19,965 nucleotides of DNA from CAVPRW01 sp046727435 [NCBI: bacterium] (lineage in GTDB: Bacteria > Tectomicrobia > Entotheonellia > J063): the NCBI GenBank assembly GCA_046727435.1, contig JBKPCR010000107.1:1-19965 (forward strand), in the 5' to 3' direction. The stretch's first letter is position 1; every line of letters starts with the position of its first letter. The position numbers and the translations under genes are program-made. Positions 8,013 through 15,440 of this stretch are shown one piece after another. A model generated the notes under the pieces. That model did not search any database, was not told the origin of the DNA, and was given only the letters and a program-made list of their open reading frames with translations.

Positions 8013-9175
8013 CTGTATGGGATATCGCCGTAATCGGAGGGGGCGTTGCCGGAAGCACCGCCGCCGCGCTATTGGCGCGGCATGGGCTACAGGTGATCCT
8101 CATTGAGAAGGGCACGTTTCCGCGTCAAAAGGTCTGTGGCGAGTTTCTCTCGCCCGAGGGAGCAGGTGTCCTAAGCCGCTTGGGGGTGTGGCCACAGGTC
8201 GAGGCACGCCAGCCGCAACGAATTGATGGCTTCACCTTGACCGCCAGCCGGCGACAAACCCGGCACAGGTTACCCTTTCCTGGTTGGGGCGTGAGTCGTT
8301 GGGTCCTCGACCACCTGCTCTGGGAGCATGCTGTGCGCTCCGGAGTGGCGACCCGAGAGCGCTGCACGGTGGAGCAGGTGACGGGGGATTTTCAGCGCGG
8401 GTTCTCACTGACCTTGCAGCAGGCCGGTCTGTCATCGACGCACATCCGGGCGCGCGCCGTCCTTTGTGCCGCTGGCCGACAATGGCAGCCGCGCGGTCAG
8501 CAGCGGACGCCGCACTACCGCGGGAAGTTACGCTTTGTCGGTCTTAAGGCACACATTCAGGGCGTGCCCCTCGACCGACACGTCGAACTGCATACCATTC
8601 GACACGGATACTGCGGCATGGTCGAGGTCGCCGACGGTGTAACCAACCTCTGTTGTTGGATAAAGGCGGAAGTGCTGCGGCGCGCCGGTGGGACTCCCCA
8701 CCGATTCCTAGTTTCTGCTCTGAGAGAAAATTTGCACCTGTGCCTACGATTGCAGGGCGTCGAACAGGGTGGCATATCGTGGACGACCACCAGCTTTACG
8801 TATGGGAGAACCGTTGCCCCGGTGGTGTCAGAACTCTGGAACATCGGTGACTGTGCCGCGATGGTCGCGCCGCTCACCGGTGATGGCATGGGTATGGGAT
8901 TGCGCGCGGCCGAACTGGCAGCAACGATGATGCTAGGAGTTTTTCGGCAAGAGTCGCCATGGCACCTGGCAATGGCTGAGTACGCACGTCGCTGGCAAGG
9001 GGAGTTTCTGCCTCGCCTCCGGTGGGGTCGAGGCCTGGAAGCCATACTGCTCCAGCCACGACTGGCGTCGCTTGCTTGTGGAGCGGTACATTGGATCCCC
9101 CTGCTCATGAATCAGCTCTATCGGCGGACACGGCAACTCGCTCCCGCCACCGATTCAGCCGTGGAAGCCTTATAG
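8009..9175 (+). CDS. FAD-dependent oxidoreductase/hydroxylase (geranylgeranyl reductase or UbiH-like group)
   Basis: Predicted flavoprotein that hydroxylates or reduces the pathway intermediate. The 388-residue protein opens with a Rossmann dinucleotide motif (GGGVAG, 10-15, with an acidic residue E33 at the end of the second strand). It has KVCGEFLSPEG (42-52), characteristic of the geranylgeranyl-reductase/FAD-monooxygenase group, and the second FAD motif GDCAAMVAPLTGDGMGMGL beginning at 280. There is no W-x-W-x-I-P halogenase motif and no membrane anchor at the N-terminus. The start ATG overlaps the methyltransferase stop by 4 nt, so the two are probably made together. Whether it is a monooxygenase or a double-bond reductase cannot be decided from the sequence. 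Confidence 0.85.
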   Translation: MTVWDIAVIGGGVAGSTAAALLARHGLQVILIEKGTFPRQKVCGEFLSPEGAGVLSRLGVWPQVEARQPQRIDGFTLTASRRQTRHRLPFPGWGVSRWVLDHLLWEHAVRSGVATRERCTVEQVTGDFQRGFSLTLQQAGLSSTHIRARAVLCAAGRQWQPRGQQRTPHYRGKLRFVGLKAHIQGVPLDRHVELHTIRHGYCGMVEVADGVTNLCCWIKAEVLRRAGGTPHRFLVSALRENLHLCLRLQGVEQGGISWTTTSFTYGRTVAPVVSELWNIGDCAAMVAPLTGDGMGMGLRAAELAATMMLGVFRQESPWHLAMAEYARRWQGEFLPRLRWGRGLEAILLQPRLASLACGAVHWIPLLMNQLYRRTRQLAPATDSAVEAL

Positions 9176-9177
9176 CA

Positions 9178-9252
9178 ATGACCGCATTCGCGTCGATGTT
9201 TGCGGGCGCGATGAAAGGCCCATCAGAAACCGAACACTCGCTGCATAGATAG
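9178..9252 (+). CDS. Possible 24-residue small ORF between oxidoreductase and cyclase genes
   Basis: An ATG two bases after the oxidoreductase stop opens a 24-codon frame that closes with TAG 9 bp before the next gene's start. It reads MTAFASMFAGAMKGP.. and is mildly hydrophobic at its N-terminus. The upstream GGAAG is 11 nt away and weak. It fills most of an otherwise unusual 86-bp gap in an operon whose other junctions overlap. I do not recognise it, and chance is a good explanation. Confidence 0.2.
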   Translation: MTAFASMFAGAMKGPSETEHSLHR

Positions 9253-9261
9253 GATACAGTG

Positions 9262-9756
9262 ATGGCGACGAAAACTTTGAAGGCGATGCACACTGAGAAT
9301 GGCATCGAGATCCGTGGGGATATCAAACGCATCTTCCAAGTAGCGGCCCAGGTCAGTAAGTGGCCCGAAATTCTGCCGCATTATCGTTGGGTTCGCGTCT
9401 TGCAGCGCAAGAGGCGGCGCACGACTGTCGAGATGGCGGCCAGGCGGGGACGCATCCCAGTGAGCTGGACTGCGGTGCAGGAGGTCTTCCCATACGAACG
9501 GATCACCTACAAGCATATCAAAGGCTTTACGACTGGTATGGATGTCACATGGTCGTTCAAGCCGATTCAGGAACGGGTGGAGGTAGTCATTACCCACGAT
9601 TTTTCCCTGTCCTGGCCGCTCCTGGGAGATTTCGTCAGCAAATATATCGTGGGAGCCCTATTTGTCAAGCCGATTGCTTCGAGAACACTGCAACACATCA
9701 AGCAGACTGTGGAGTCTGGGCAGATCGTTGGCCGCAGTGCTGAGGGGACACGATGA
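9262..9756 (+). CDS. SRPBCC-family protein (polyketide cyclase/aromatase or COQ10-like)
   Basis: A 164-residue START/Bet v1-like (SRPBCC) domain protein with a hydrophobic pocket. Members shape poly-ketone chains (aromatase/cyclases) or carry prenyl quinones (COQ10). Visible family marks are ..IFQVAAQVSKWPEILPHYRWVRVL near the N-terminus, the strand-rich centre with VSWTAVQEVFPYERITY, and a long C-terminal helix region ..SRTLQHIKQTVESG. I took ATG 9262 because AGGA at 9251-9254 is 7 nt upstream; GTG 9259 is too close. The stop overlaps the ketosynthase start (ATGA, 9753-9756). Pairing with a ketosynthase favours a cyclase role, but this is inference. Confidence 0.8.
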   Translation: MATKTLKAMHTENGIEIRGDIKRIFQVAAQVSKWPEILPHYRWVRVLQRKRRRTTVEMAARRGRIPVSWTAVQEVFPYERITYKHIKGFTTGMDVTWSFKPIQERVEVVITHDFSLSWPLLGDFVSKYIVGALFVKPIASRTLQHIKQTVESGQIVGRSAEGTR

Positions 9757-11006
9757 ATAGGGGACGACAGCGACGAGTTGTGATCACCGGAATGGGGGCG
9801 GTGACGCCGATCGGACATGGTCGAGAGGGCCTCTGGCAGGGGGTTTTGCGGGGGAAATCGGCCGTTCGGCGTGTGTCTGCATTCGATGTCGATGCTTACC
9901 GCTGCCAGGTAGCAGCCGAAGTCCGGGATTTTGACCCGACACCTTACCTCGACAAGAAGCAGTTGAAGCGGCTCGACCGTTATTCACAGTTCGCCGTGTG
10001 CGCGGCCAAGATGGCGGTTACCGACGCCGACCTGCCTGTCGATGCGGAACCCCATGACCAAGTGGGGGTCTGTATCGGCTCGGCTCTCGGGGGCATGATC
10101 ACCGCCGAGGAGCAGCACGGCCAGTTTGCCAGGCGCGGCCTGGGCGGCGTAAGTCCGATGCTGGCGGTAACGGTTTTCGGCGCCGCGGCCTCATGCAATA
10201 TCGCCATCGAGTTCGGTATCACCGGCCCGAACACCGCCAACTGCAATAGTTGTGCGGCTGGGGCGATCGCCATCGGTGAGGCCATGCGCTATATTCAGCG
10301 CGGAGAGGCCGAGGTCATGTTAGCAGGAGGGGTGGAGGCGCCGATCGCCCCCCTGTCTTTCGGGGCCTTCAGCGTCATCCGTGCGATGTCGAAACGCAAC
10401 CATGACCCTGAGCGAGCTTCCCGCCCGTTCGACAAGGGTCGGGATGGCTTCGTCATGGGGGAGGGTTCAGCCATTCTGGTCCTGGAAGAAATCGCGCACG
10501 CCACACGACGTGGCGCGCACATCTTTGGTGAAGTGCTGGGGTATAGCCTGACCAACGATGCCTATCATATGTCGGCTCCCCGCCCGACCGGCTCCCAGGC
10601 CGCCCGGGCGATCGACTTAGCACTCAAAGATGCAGGCCTGCATCCAATGGATATCGATTATATCAACGCGCATGGCAGCTCGACACCGCTTAACGACAAG
10701 AGTGAGACCCTGGCGATCAAACGGATCTTTGGAGCGCAAGCGTCACGTATCCCCATCAGCGGCACCAAGGCCTTATATGGCCATCCATTGGGAGCATCAG
10801 GGGCCATCGAAGCCGCCATTGGGGCGCTAAGCCTGTCGCACGATTATCTGCCGCCGACGATGAATTATGAGATACCGGATCCTGACTGCGACCTCGATTA
10901 CCTCCCGAATGTGGGGCGGGTGGCGCATGCACGATATCTCTTATCGAATTCATTTGGCTTCGGCGGGATCAATGCCTGTCTTGTGTTGGGGCGTTATGGC
11001 GAGTAA
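9753..11006 (+). CDS. Beta-ketoacyl-ACP synthase (KAS II/FabF-like), probably pathway-specific
   Basis: Condensing enzyme predicted to extend an acyl chain with malonyl-ACP. The 417-residue protein is full length for FabF. The catalytic set is intact: nucleophile C167 (in NSCAAG), H307 (HGSSTPLND), K339 and H344 (TKALYGHPLGASG). The C-terminal gate region reads NSFGFGGINA, as in chain-elongating enzymes. The active-site flank NSC differs from the usual TAC of housekeeping FabF. Neither acpP nor fabG is adjacent, and no second ketosynthase (chain-length factor) is present. Translation is coupled to the cyclase gene by a 4-nt overlap. The stop lies 3 bp from the stop of a convergent gene. I leave the symbol blank because this looks like a paralogue in a special pathway. 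Confidence 0.88.
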   Translation: MNRGRQRRVVITGMGAVTPIGHGREGLWQGVLRGKSAVRRVSAFDVDAYRCQVAAEVRDFDPTPYLDKKQLKRLDRYSQFAVCAAKMAVTDADLPVDAEPHDQVGVCIGSALGGMITAEEQHGQFARRGLGGVSPMLAVTVFGAAASCNIAIEFGITGPNTANCNSCAAGAIAIGEAMRYIQRGEAEVMLAGGVEAPIAPLSFGAFSVIRAMSKRNHDPERASRPFDKGRDGFVMGEGSAILVLEEIAHATRRGAHIFGEVLGYSLTNDAYHMSAPRPTGSQAARAIDLALKDAGLHPMDIDYINAHGSSTPLNDKSETLAIKRIFGAQASRIPISGTKALYGHPLGASGAIEAAIGALSLSHDYLPPTMNYEIPDPDCDLDYLPNVGRVAHARYLLSNSFGFGGINACLVLGRYGE

Positions 11007-11009
11007 TGG

Positions 11010-11909
11010 CTAGCGGTAGAATTCAGCGCGATCGATGCCGGTGAGGTGCACTTCATGCATGTCCTCACCCCGCTGGATCGTTAAGGTCAACTCATCACCC
11101 GGACGCATCTTCCACAGGGCTTCATACAACTCCCGACGGCCTGCGATCTCAACATGATCGACCTCAAGGATAATGTCTTTCACTTCGATGCCGGCGCGGC
11201 TGGCAGGGCCGTTCGGGATCAAGCCAATTACCGACACTCCCCCCTCTATCGCTTCGGTGTAAATCCCCACCCATGGCCGCGGCCGACGGCCAGCCACTTG
11301 GCCGAACGTGAGCACGCTGTCCCGGATACCATGGAACAGGTCAATGGGAATGGCCAGGCTCATTTCCTTGGGTGAATTGAGGTTGAGAGAGAGGACCCCG
11401 ATCATCTGACCGAAGGCGTCGAGCAGCGGTCCACCGCCGAAGCCAGGGTTCATGGCTGTCGTCAGAATAGCGCGGTCGAGCATATACTCCCAATAGGCAT
11501 CGAAGGGTCGCAGCGCCGAGATGAAGCCGGGGGACGCCATGCGCTGCGTCTGATCTGTAGCTGCCACAATGATGACATTATCGCCCTCCTGGAGGGCAGC
11601 TGAGCGGCCAAGGGGGACAGTCGGTAGATCACGCGCTGGCGTTTGTAGGATGGCCATGCCGCTTTCAAAGTCTTGGAACAGCAGGGTTGCAGGATACTGC
11701 TGCTGGTCGGGTAGGGTGATTTCAATGGTTCGTGCGCCCATTACCACATAACCCACGGTGAGAATATGGCCCTCGGCATCGATGACCGCTCCCGATCCCG
11801 TGCGCTCAGTTCCCAGGATACGGGCCGAGGGGTGGCGTTGCGGGGTCACGGAGCGGATGCTGACGATTGCGGGCACCACATGTTCCAGAAATTTCAGATA
11901 ATCGTTCAC
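11010..11909 (-). CDS. HtrA/Deg-like protein with PDZ domain, catalytic triad lost (pseudoprotease)
   Basis: A 299-residue trypsin-fold domain (about 1-200) followed by one PDZ domain (about 210-293: WVGIYTEA..GVSVIGLIPNGPASRAGI..GDIILEV-type). The fold is clearly Deg/HtrA, but the three catalytic positions are changed. The HtrA segment ILTNNHVV reads ILTVGYVV (His to Tyr54), the D-x3-D-x-A segment reads DFESGMA (Asp to Gly84), and NPGNSGG reads NPGFGGG (Ser to Gly158). It should therefore not cleave peptides and may act as a chaperone, scaffold or peptide sensor. There is no signal peptide or membrane segment, so a cytoplasmic location is likely. The start is GTG with GGAGG 7 nt upstream. 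It follows the HAD gene by 42 bp on the same strand. Confidence 0.88.
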   Translation of the reverse strand: MNDYLKFLEHVVPAIVSIRSVTPQRHPSARILGTERTGSGAVIDAEGHILTVGYVVMGARTIEITLPDQQQYPATLLFQDFESGMAILQTPARDLPTVPLGRSAALQEGDNVIIVAATDQTQRMASPGFISALRPFDAYWEYMLDRAILTTAMNPGFGGGPLLDAFGQMIGVLSLNLNSPKEMSLAIPIDLFHGIRDSVLTFGQVAGRRPRPWVGIYTEAIEGGVSVIGLIPNGPASRAGIEVKDIILEVDHVEIAGRRELYEALWKMRPGDELTLTIQRGEDMHEVHLTGIDRAEFYR

Positions 11910-11951
11910 AAGGCTTCCTCCACATCAGGAGGTCATAGGAGAACCGGGGAG

Positions 11952-12638
11952 TCAGCGCTCTGGCACTCCTGATTCAGCGAGTCTGGGAAGGAGGTCGGCG
12001 ACGGAATCCAAAATGAGGTCCGGTTGACTGGCCAGCAACGACTCACGGCGATCGCCGCCGGTGAGGACAGCAACCGTCTTGAGGCCAAGCGCTTTGCCCG
12101 CCGTAATATCAATCGGGCCGTCTCCAACCATCACCGCCTGCTGGGCTGGAATAAGGAGATGGTCAAGGGCACGCTGAAGGTGCTCAGGGTGCGGCTTGAC
12201 AAAACGTACAACCTCGCGCGGGAGAAAGACATCACACAGGGTGTCGATGGCGGAGCAAATCGTGCGCACGGCGGACGCGCTATTCCGTGTCACCACGCCG
12301 AGCTTGAAGCCTTGCTGGCGCAGGGTTTGGAGTACCTCTAGGGCCCCGGGCAACATGCCCCCGCGGCGGGCGCAGTCGATCTCGAGCGCCAGAATCGACG
12401 CATGCGCTTCGCGATGAAAGTCCCCTCCACTAGGGTCACCGGTCTGGCCCAGTTGTGCCCTCACGGTCTCGATCATCTCCAAGATATACAGATGCCTGAG
12501 CGATACAGGATCGACACCATACCGTGCGGCGATCGTGTCAACCTGCCGACGCATCAGGCTGAAGTCGATGTTCGGAATCGCCAATGTCCCATCGAAATCG
12601 AAGACAAATGCTTGTATGCCTGCAAACAGATGCGGCAT
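11952..12638 (-). CDS. HAD-superfamily phosphatase (phosphoglycolate phosphatase-like)
   Basis: Predicted phosphomonoesterase of HAD subfamily I with a helical cap. Numbered from the chosen start, the nucleophile motif DFDGT has D14 and D16. Motif II is VVTRNS, motif III uses the Lys of FVKPHPEHL and motif IV is GDGPIDI, so the active site is complete. Length is 228 residues. I chose the ATG at 12638-12636 because GGGAG precedes it by 5 nt; the ATG 12 bp further out has no ribosome site. A promoter with TACAAT lies upstream (12695-12723). The gene leads a two-gene unit with the HtrA-like protein. The substrate is unknown; Gph-type or pyrophosphatase (PpaX)-type activities are possible. Confidence 0.85.
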   Translation of the reverse strand: MPHLFAGIQAFVFDFDGTLAIPNIDFSLMRRQVDTIAARYGVDPVSLRHLYILEMIETVRAQLGQTGDPSGGDFHREAHASILALEIDCARRGGMLPGALEVLQTLRQQGFKLGVVTRNSASAVRTICSAIDTLCDVFLPREVVRFVKPHPEHLQRALDHLLIPAQQAVMVGDGPIDITAGKALGLKTVAVLTGGDRRESLLASQPDLILDSVADLLPRLAESGVPER

Positions 12639-12694
12639 CCAGTCTCCCATCGCGTGGTCTAGCGTCGGTGACCAGCATGTATACTATGGGGTCG

Positions 12695-12723
12695 ATTGTA
12701 CGGTATGGGGGTGCAATGTTCAA
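12695..12723 (-). promoter_or_regulatory. Promoter for the HAD/HtrA-like unit
   Basis: Read on the minus strand, TTGAAC (12723-12718) is followed after exactly 17 bp by TACAAT (12700-12695). These match the sigma-70 consensus at 4/6 and 5/6. It lies about 57 bp ahead of the chosen HAD start. Confidence 0.55.
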
Positions 12724-12743
12724 GCCCTTCGCTGTACCAGCGC

Positions 12744-12772
12744 TTGACAGCTGCAAAGAATCAGCGTATGAA
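12744..12772 (+). promoter_or_regulatory. Promoter for the threonine/serine dehydratase gene
   Basis: A perfect TTGACA (12744-12749) and TATGAA (12767-12772, 4/6) are separated by 17 bp. The element is divergent from the HAD promoter, with only 20 bp between the two -35 boxes. A short palindrome CGCTG-tac-CAGCG (12730-12742) lies between them. The leader to the ATG at 12831 would be about 50 nt. Confidence 0.55.
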
Positions 12773-12830
12773 AGGAATGGAGCTTGATGACCGTCCCTGC
12801 TGCCAGACGATTTCGCCTCGAGGAGGATTT

Positions 12831-13850
12831 ATGTTCCGGCGCCCGACTTTTGCCGATGTCCTGCGCGCCAAGCGCATCGTTAGCCGCTACCTCCCTCGCA
12901 CGCCGTTCCTACCGGCGCTCTCCTTGAGCAAATTATTGGGATTTCAGCTGTACCTCAAATTCGAAAATTATCAGCCCATCGGGGCCTTCAAGGTGCGCGG
13001 GGGACTGAATCTGGTTTCCTCACTGGCGATCGGTGAGCGCGCCCGCGGGGTCATCACTGCCTCGACCGGCAATCATGGGCAATCGATTGCCTACGCGGCG
13101 CAGACCTTTGGGGTACGAGCGGTCATCGTCATGCCTGAGGTGTCCAACCCAGATAAGATCGAGTCCATGGTCAACCTGGGCGCGGAAATCGTCTTCTGCG
13201 GCGAAGATTTCGAGGACGCGCGCTTGAAAGCCGAACAGATGGCCCGTGACCACGGCATGTATTACGTGCATCCGGCCAATGAGCCGCTGTTGATCGCTGG
13301 CGTGGGTACCTACGGCCTGGAAATCGTCGAAGACCTGCCGGAAGTGCAGACCATCATTGTCCCCATCGGGGCGGGAAGCGGGATCTGTGGAACGTCGATC
13401 GTTGCCAAGTCGATCAATCCCCAGATTCGCATCATTGGGGTCCAGGCGGAGAAGGCCCCCAGTGTGTATTGGTCGTGGCGAGAGCAGCGGATGGTCGACA
13501 CACCATCTTGTGACACCTTTGCCGAAGGGTTGGCCACGCGGACCGCTTTTGAGTTACCTTTGAGCATTATGCGCGATTTGGTGGACGATATCGTCCTGGT
13601 CAGTGAAGACGAATTGAAGCAGACCATCGTCCTGCTGCTGGAGAAAGCGCACACCATTGCCGAGGGGGCTGGTGCAGCGTCCACGGCCGCCGCCATCCAG
13701 CTGAAAGACCGCCTGCAGGGCCAGACAGTAGCCTGTGTTCTGAGCGGCGGGAACCTGCCACTGTCGACGTTGCAGCGTATTATCGCTGAAACGCGGCCCT
13801 CATTGCTAGAAGCCTCCATCGGCAAGACATGCGACAGGGCAGACAAATAG
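12831..13850 (+). CDS. Threonine/serine dehydratase-like PLP enzyme (no ACT regulatory domain)
   Basis: Fold-type II PLP enzyme expected to deaminate L-threonine or L-serine to the 2-oxo acid. The 339 residues contain the PLP lysine K54 in IGAFKVRGG, the Asn loop STGNHGQ, the phosphate-binding glycine loop GAGSG (180-184) and the late Ser in VLSGGN. There is no C-terminal ACT domain, so it resembles the short catabolic type (TdcB/EutB-like) rather than feedback-regulated biosynthetic IlvA. Serine racemase or hydroxyaspartate dehydratase are alternatives. ATG 12831 is preceded by a strong AGGAGG; a longer GTG-start frame from 12696 would run through the promoter and is rejected. It is the first gene downstream of its own promoter, with selA following at 174 bp. 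Confidence 0.85.
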   Translation: MFRRPTFADVLRAKRIVSRYLPRTPFLPALSLSKLLGFQLYLKFENYQPIGAFKVRGGLNLVSSLAIGERARGVITASTGNHGQSIAYAAQTFGVRAVIVMPEVSNPDKIESMVNLGAEIVFCGEDFEDARLKAEQMARDHGMYYVHPANEPLLIAGVGTYGLEIVEDLPEVQTIIVPIGAGSGICGTSIVAKSINPQIRIIGVQAEKAPSVYWSWREQRMVDTPSCDTFAEGLATRTAFELPLSIMRDLVDDIVLVSEDELKQTIVLLLEKAHTIAEGAGAASTAAAIQLKDRLQGQTVACVLSGGNLPLSTLQRIIAETRPSLLEASIGKTCDRADK

Positions 13851-13907
13851 ATCCACCCCTCGAGCTAGGCATCATCCCGTAAGGACGCACCTGGAGGTGG
13901 ACCGCCC

Positions 13908-13976
13908 ATGGACCGGCGGGAAACCGCAATGGAGAGATATAGAATGACGTTGACGCTGCATGGTGAATTGCGTTAG
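13908..13976 (+). CDS. Possible 22-residue leader ORF upstream of selA
   Basis: ATG at 13908 opens a 22-codon frame ending at TAG 13974-13976 (starts MDRRETAMERYRMT, Arg-rich). A GGAGG (13893-13897) lies 10 nt before it, a reasonable ribosome site. It ends 48 bp before selA. The rest of the 174-bp gap holds a short GC inverted repeat, CCGCC (13902-13906) and GGCGG (13915-13919). I do not recognise the peptide; a leader role is only a possibility. Confidence 0.25.
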   Translation: MDRRETAMERYRMTLTLHGELR

Positions 13977-13978
13977 GG

Positions 13979-13987
13979 TGGCATAAT
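13979..13987 (+). promoter_or_regulatory. Possible extended -10 promoter for selA
   Basis: TGG followed by CATAAT (13982-13987, 5/6 match) has the TGn extended -10 form and stands 37 bp before the selA start. No fitting -35 hexamer is seen at 17 bp. Read-through from the dehydratase gene is equally plausible. Confidence 0.3.
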
Positions 13988-14024
13988 TCTTCTCTCCGAG
14001 CAATTTTGGCCAGGGATCAGTGGG

Positions 14025-15440
14025 ATGCAGGAAGTACATCTTGAGCTCCTTCGGCAATTGCCCTCCGTGGATGGTCTGGCACAGGCCTGCCAGGCTGGCA
14101 ATGGCAGCGGTAACCCGCTGCCAAAGCTCCTCCTGGAGGCGGCACGCGCTGTGCTCGAGCGTAAACGGCATCTGGTATTGTCCGCTACTACCGACGAAGA
14201 GCTGAGGGCGATCGATCTGCGCCACGAGGCGCTACAGGCCGAAGTGTCCACCTGGCTCATGCGAGCCCAGCAGCCCCACTTCCGACGCGTCATCAATGCC
14301 ACCGGCGTGATCCTGCACACCAATCTTGGGCGGGCACTGCTGAGCCAAGCAGCGGTTGAGAATGTTGCGCTCTTGGCCTCGCACTACTCTAATCTCGAAT
14401 ACGATCTCGAGCATGGGCAGCGCGGGGACCGCTATGTGGCGGTAGTCGGTCTCTTGCAGCGGCTGACAGGAGCTGAAGCGGCCTTGGTCGTCAACAACAA
14501 CGCCGCCGCAGTGCTGCTTGCCCTGCAGGCTCTGGCCGCTGGACGAGAAGTGGTCGTTTCGCGCGGCGAGCTGATCGAGATCGGCGGCTCGTTTCGTATC
14601 CCAGACATTATGCGGTCCAGTGGCGCACTGCTCCACGAAGTGGGCACTACCAATAAAACCCATCTGACGGATTACCATACCGCCATCACCGAACGCACCG
14701 CCCTGCTCTTGAAAGTTCATACCAGCAATTATCGCATTGTCGGGTTTACCGAGACGGTGCCACGGGAAGCGTTGGTGCGATTGGGAAATGCCTCCCAACT
14801 TCCGGTAATGGAGGATCTCGGCAGCGGTAACCTGGTCGACCTAGCGGCGCACGGCTTGGAGCAGGAGCCAACGGTCTCTGAGGTTGTCCGAGCTGGCGTC
14901 GATGTGGTGACCTTCAGTGGGGATAAGCTGCTGGGGGGGCCGCAGGCAGGTATCCTGGTGGGTAAGAAACGCTATCTTGAGATGCTGAAACGACACCCTT
15001 TGAACCGTGCTTTGCGTATCGACAAGATGACGCTCGCCGCACTGGAAGCAACCTTACGCCACTATCTCGACCCCGATGCGGCGATCCGAGCGATTCCGAC
15101 ATTGCAGATGATCACTGCTCCTGTACAGGATGTGCACCGCCGGGCGCGACGTTTGCTCCGACAGCTGACAGGCGTTGTGAGCGGCGATTGGGTAGTCGAC
15201 GTGCAGGCTGACGTGTCGGAAGTCGGTGCCGGAGCCTTACCCCTGACGAAAATCCCCACCCGGGTGATCAGCGTCCGTTCTGCCCGGATGTCCGCCACAG
15301 CGATCGAACACAGCTTCCGTCGGCAAGACCCCCCCGTGCTTGGACGGATTCAGCAGGATACATTTTTGTTGGACATGCGGATGATTCAAGACCATGAGCT
15401 ACGCGAGGTCGTGCAGGCCTTTCGGCGCGTGTGTGGTTGA
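14025..15440 (+). CDS. selA: L-seryl-tRNA(Sec) selenium transferase SelA
   Basis: Cytoplasmic PLP enzyme, a large ring-shaped oligomer in E. coli, that converts seryl-tRNA(Sec) to selenocysteinyl-tRNA(Sec) using selenophosphate. The 471 residues are full length. The N-terminal tRNA-binding domain (about 1-70) is followed by the PLP domain with RVINATGVILHTNLGRALLS, VVNNNAAAVLLAL, SRGELIEIGGSFRIPDIM and EVGTTNKT. The PLP lysine is K301 in FSGDKLLGGPQAG, and all hallmark stretches are intact. ATG 14025 has AGGGA about 8 nt upstream. selB follows after a 110-bp structured spacer, forming the classical selAB pair. The partner genes selC (tRNA-Sec) and selD are not in this window. Confidence 0.96.
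   Translation: MQEVHLELLRQLPSVDGLAQACQAGNGSGNPLPKLLLEAARAVLERKRHLVLSATTDEELRAIDLRHEALQAEVSTWLMRAQQPHFRRVINATGVILHTNLGRALLSQAAVENVALLASHYSNLEYDLEHGQRGDRYVAVVGLLQRLTGAEAALVVNNNAAAVLLALQALAAGREVVVSRGELIEIGGSFRIPDIMRSSGALLHEVGTTNKTHLTDYHTAITERTALLLKVHTSNYRIVGFTETVPREALVRLGNASQLPVMEDLGSGNLVDLAAHGLEQEPTVSEVVRAGVDVVTFSGDKLLGGPQAGILVGKKRYLEMLKRHPLNRALRIDKMTLAALEATLRHYLDPDAAIRAIPTLQMITAPVQDVHRRARRLLRQLTGVVSGDWVVDVQADVSEVGAGALPLTKIPTRVISVRSARMSATAIEHSFRRQDPPVLGRIQQDTFLLDMRMIQDHELREVVQAFRRVCG

Noticed and set aside
8557-9108. 183-codon minus-strand frame inside the FAD oxidoreductase gene
   Set aside because: Low-complexity Arg/Ser/Pro-rich translation; the plus strand encodes clear FAD motifs.
8009-9175. 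Flavin-dependent halogenase
   Set aside because: The protein lacks the W-x-W-x-I-P motif and has the CGEFLSPEG and GD..MVAPLTGDGM marks of the geranylgeranyl reductase/monooxygenase group.
12696-12830. Longer GTG start for the dehydratase
   Set aside because: The extension runs through both the -35/-10 elements and the strong AGGAGG site, and the family begins near the ATG at 12831.
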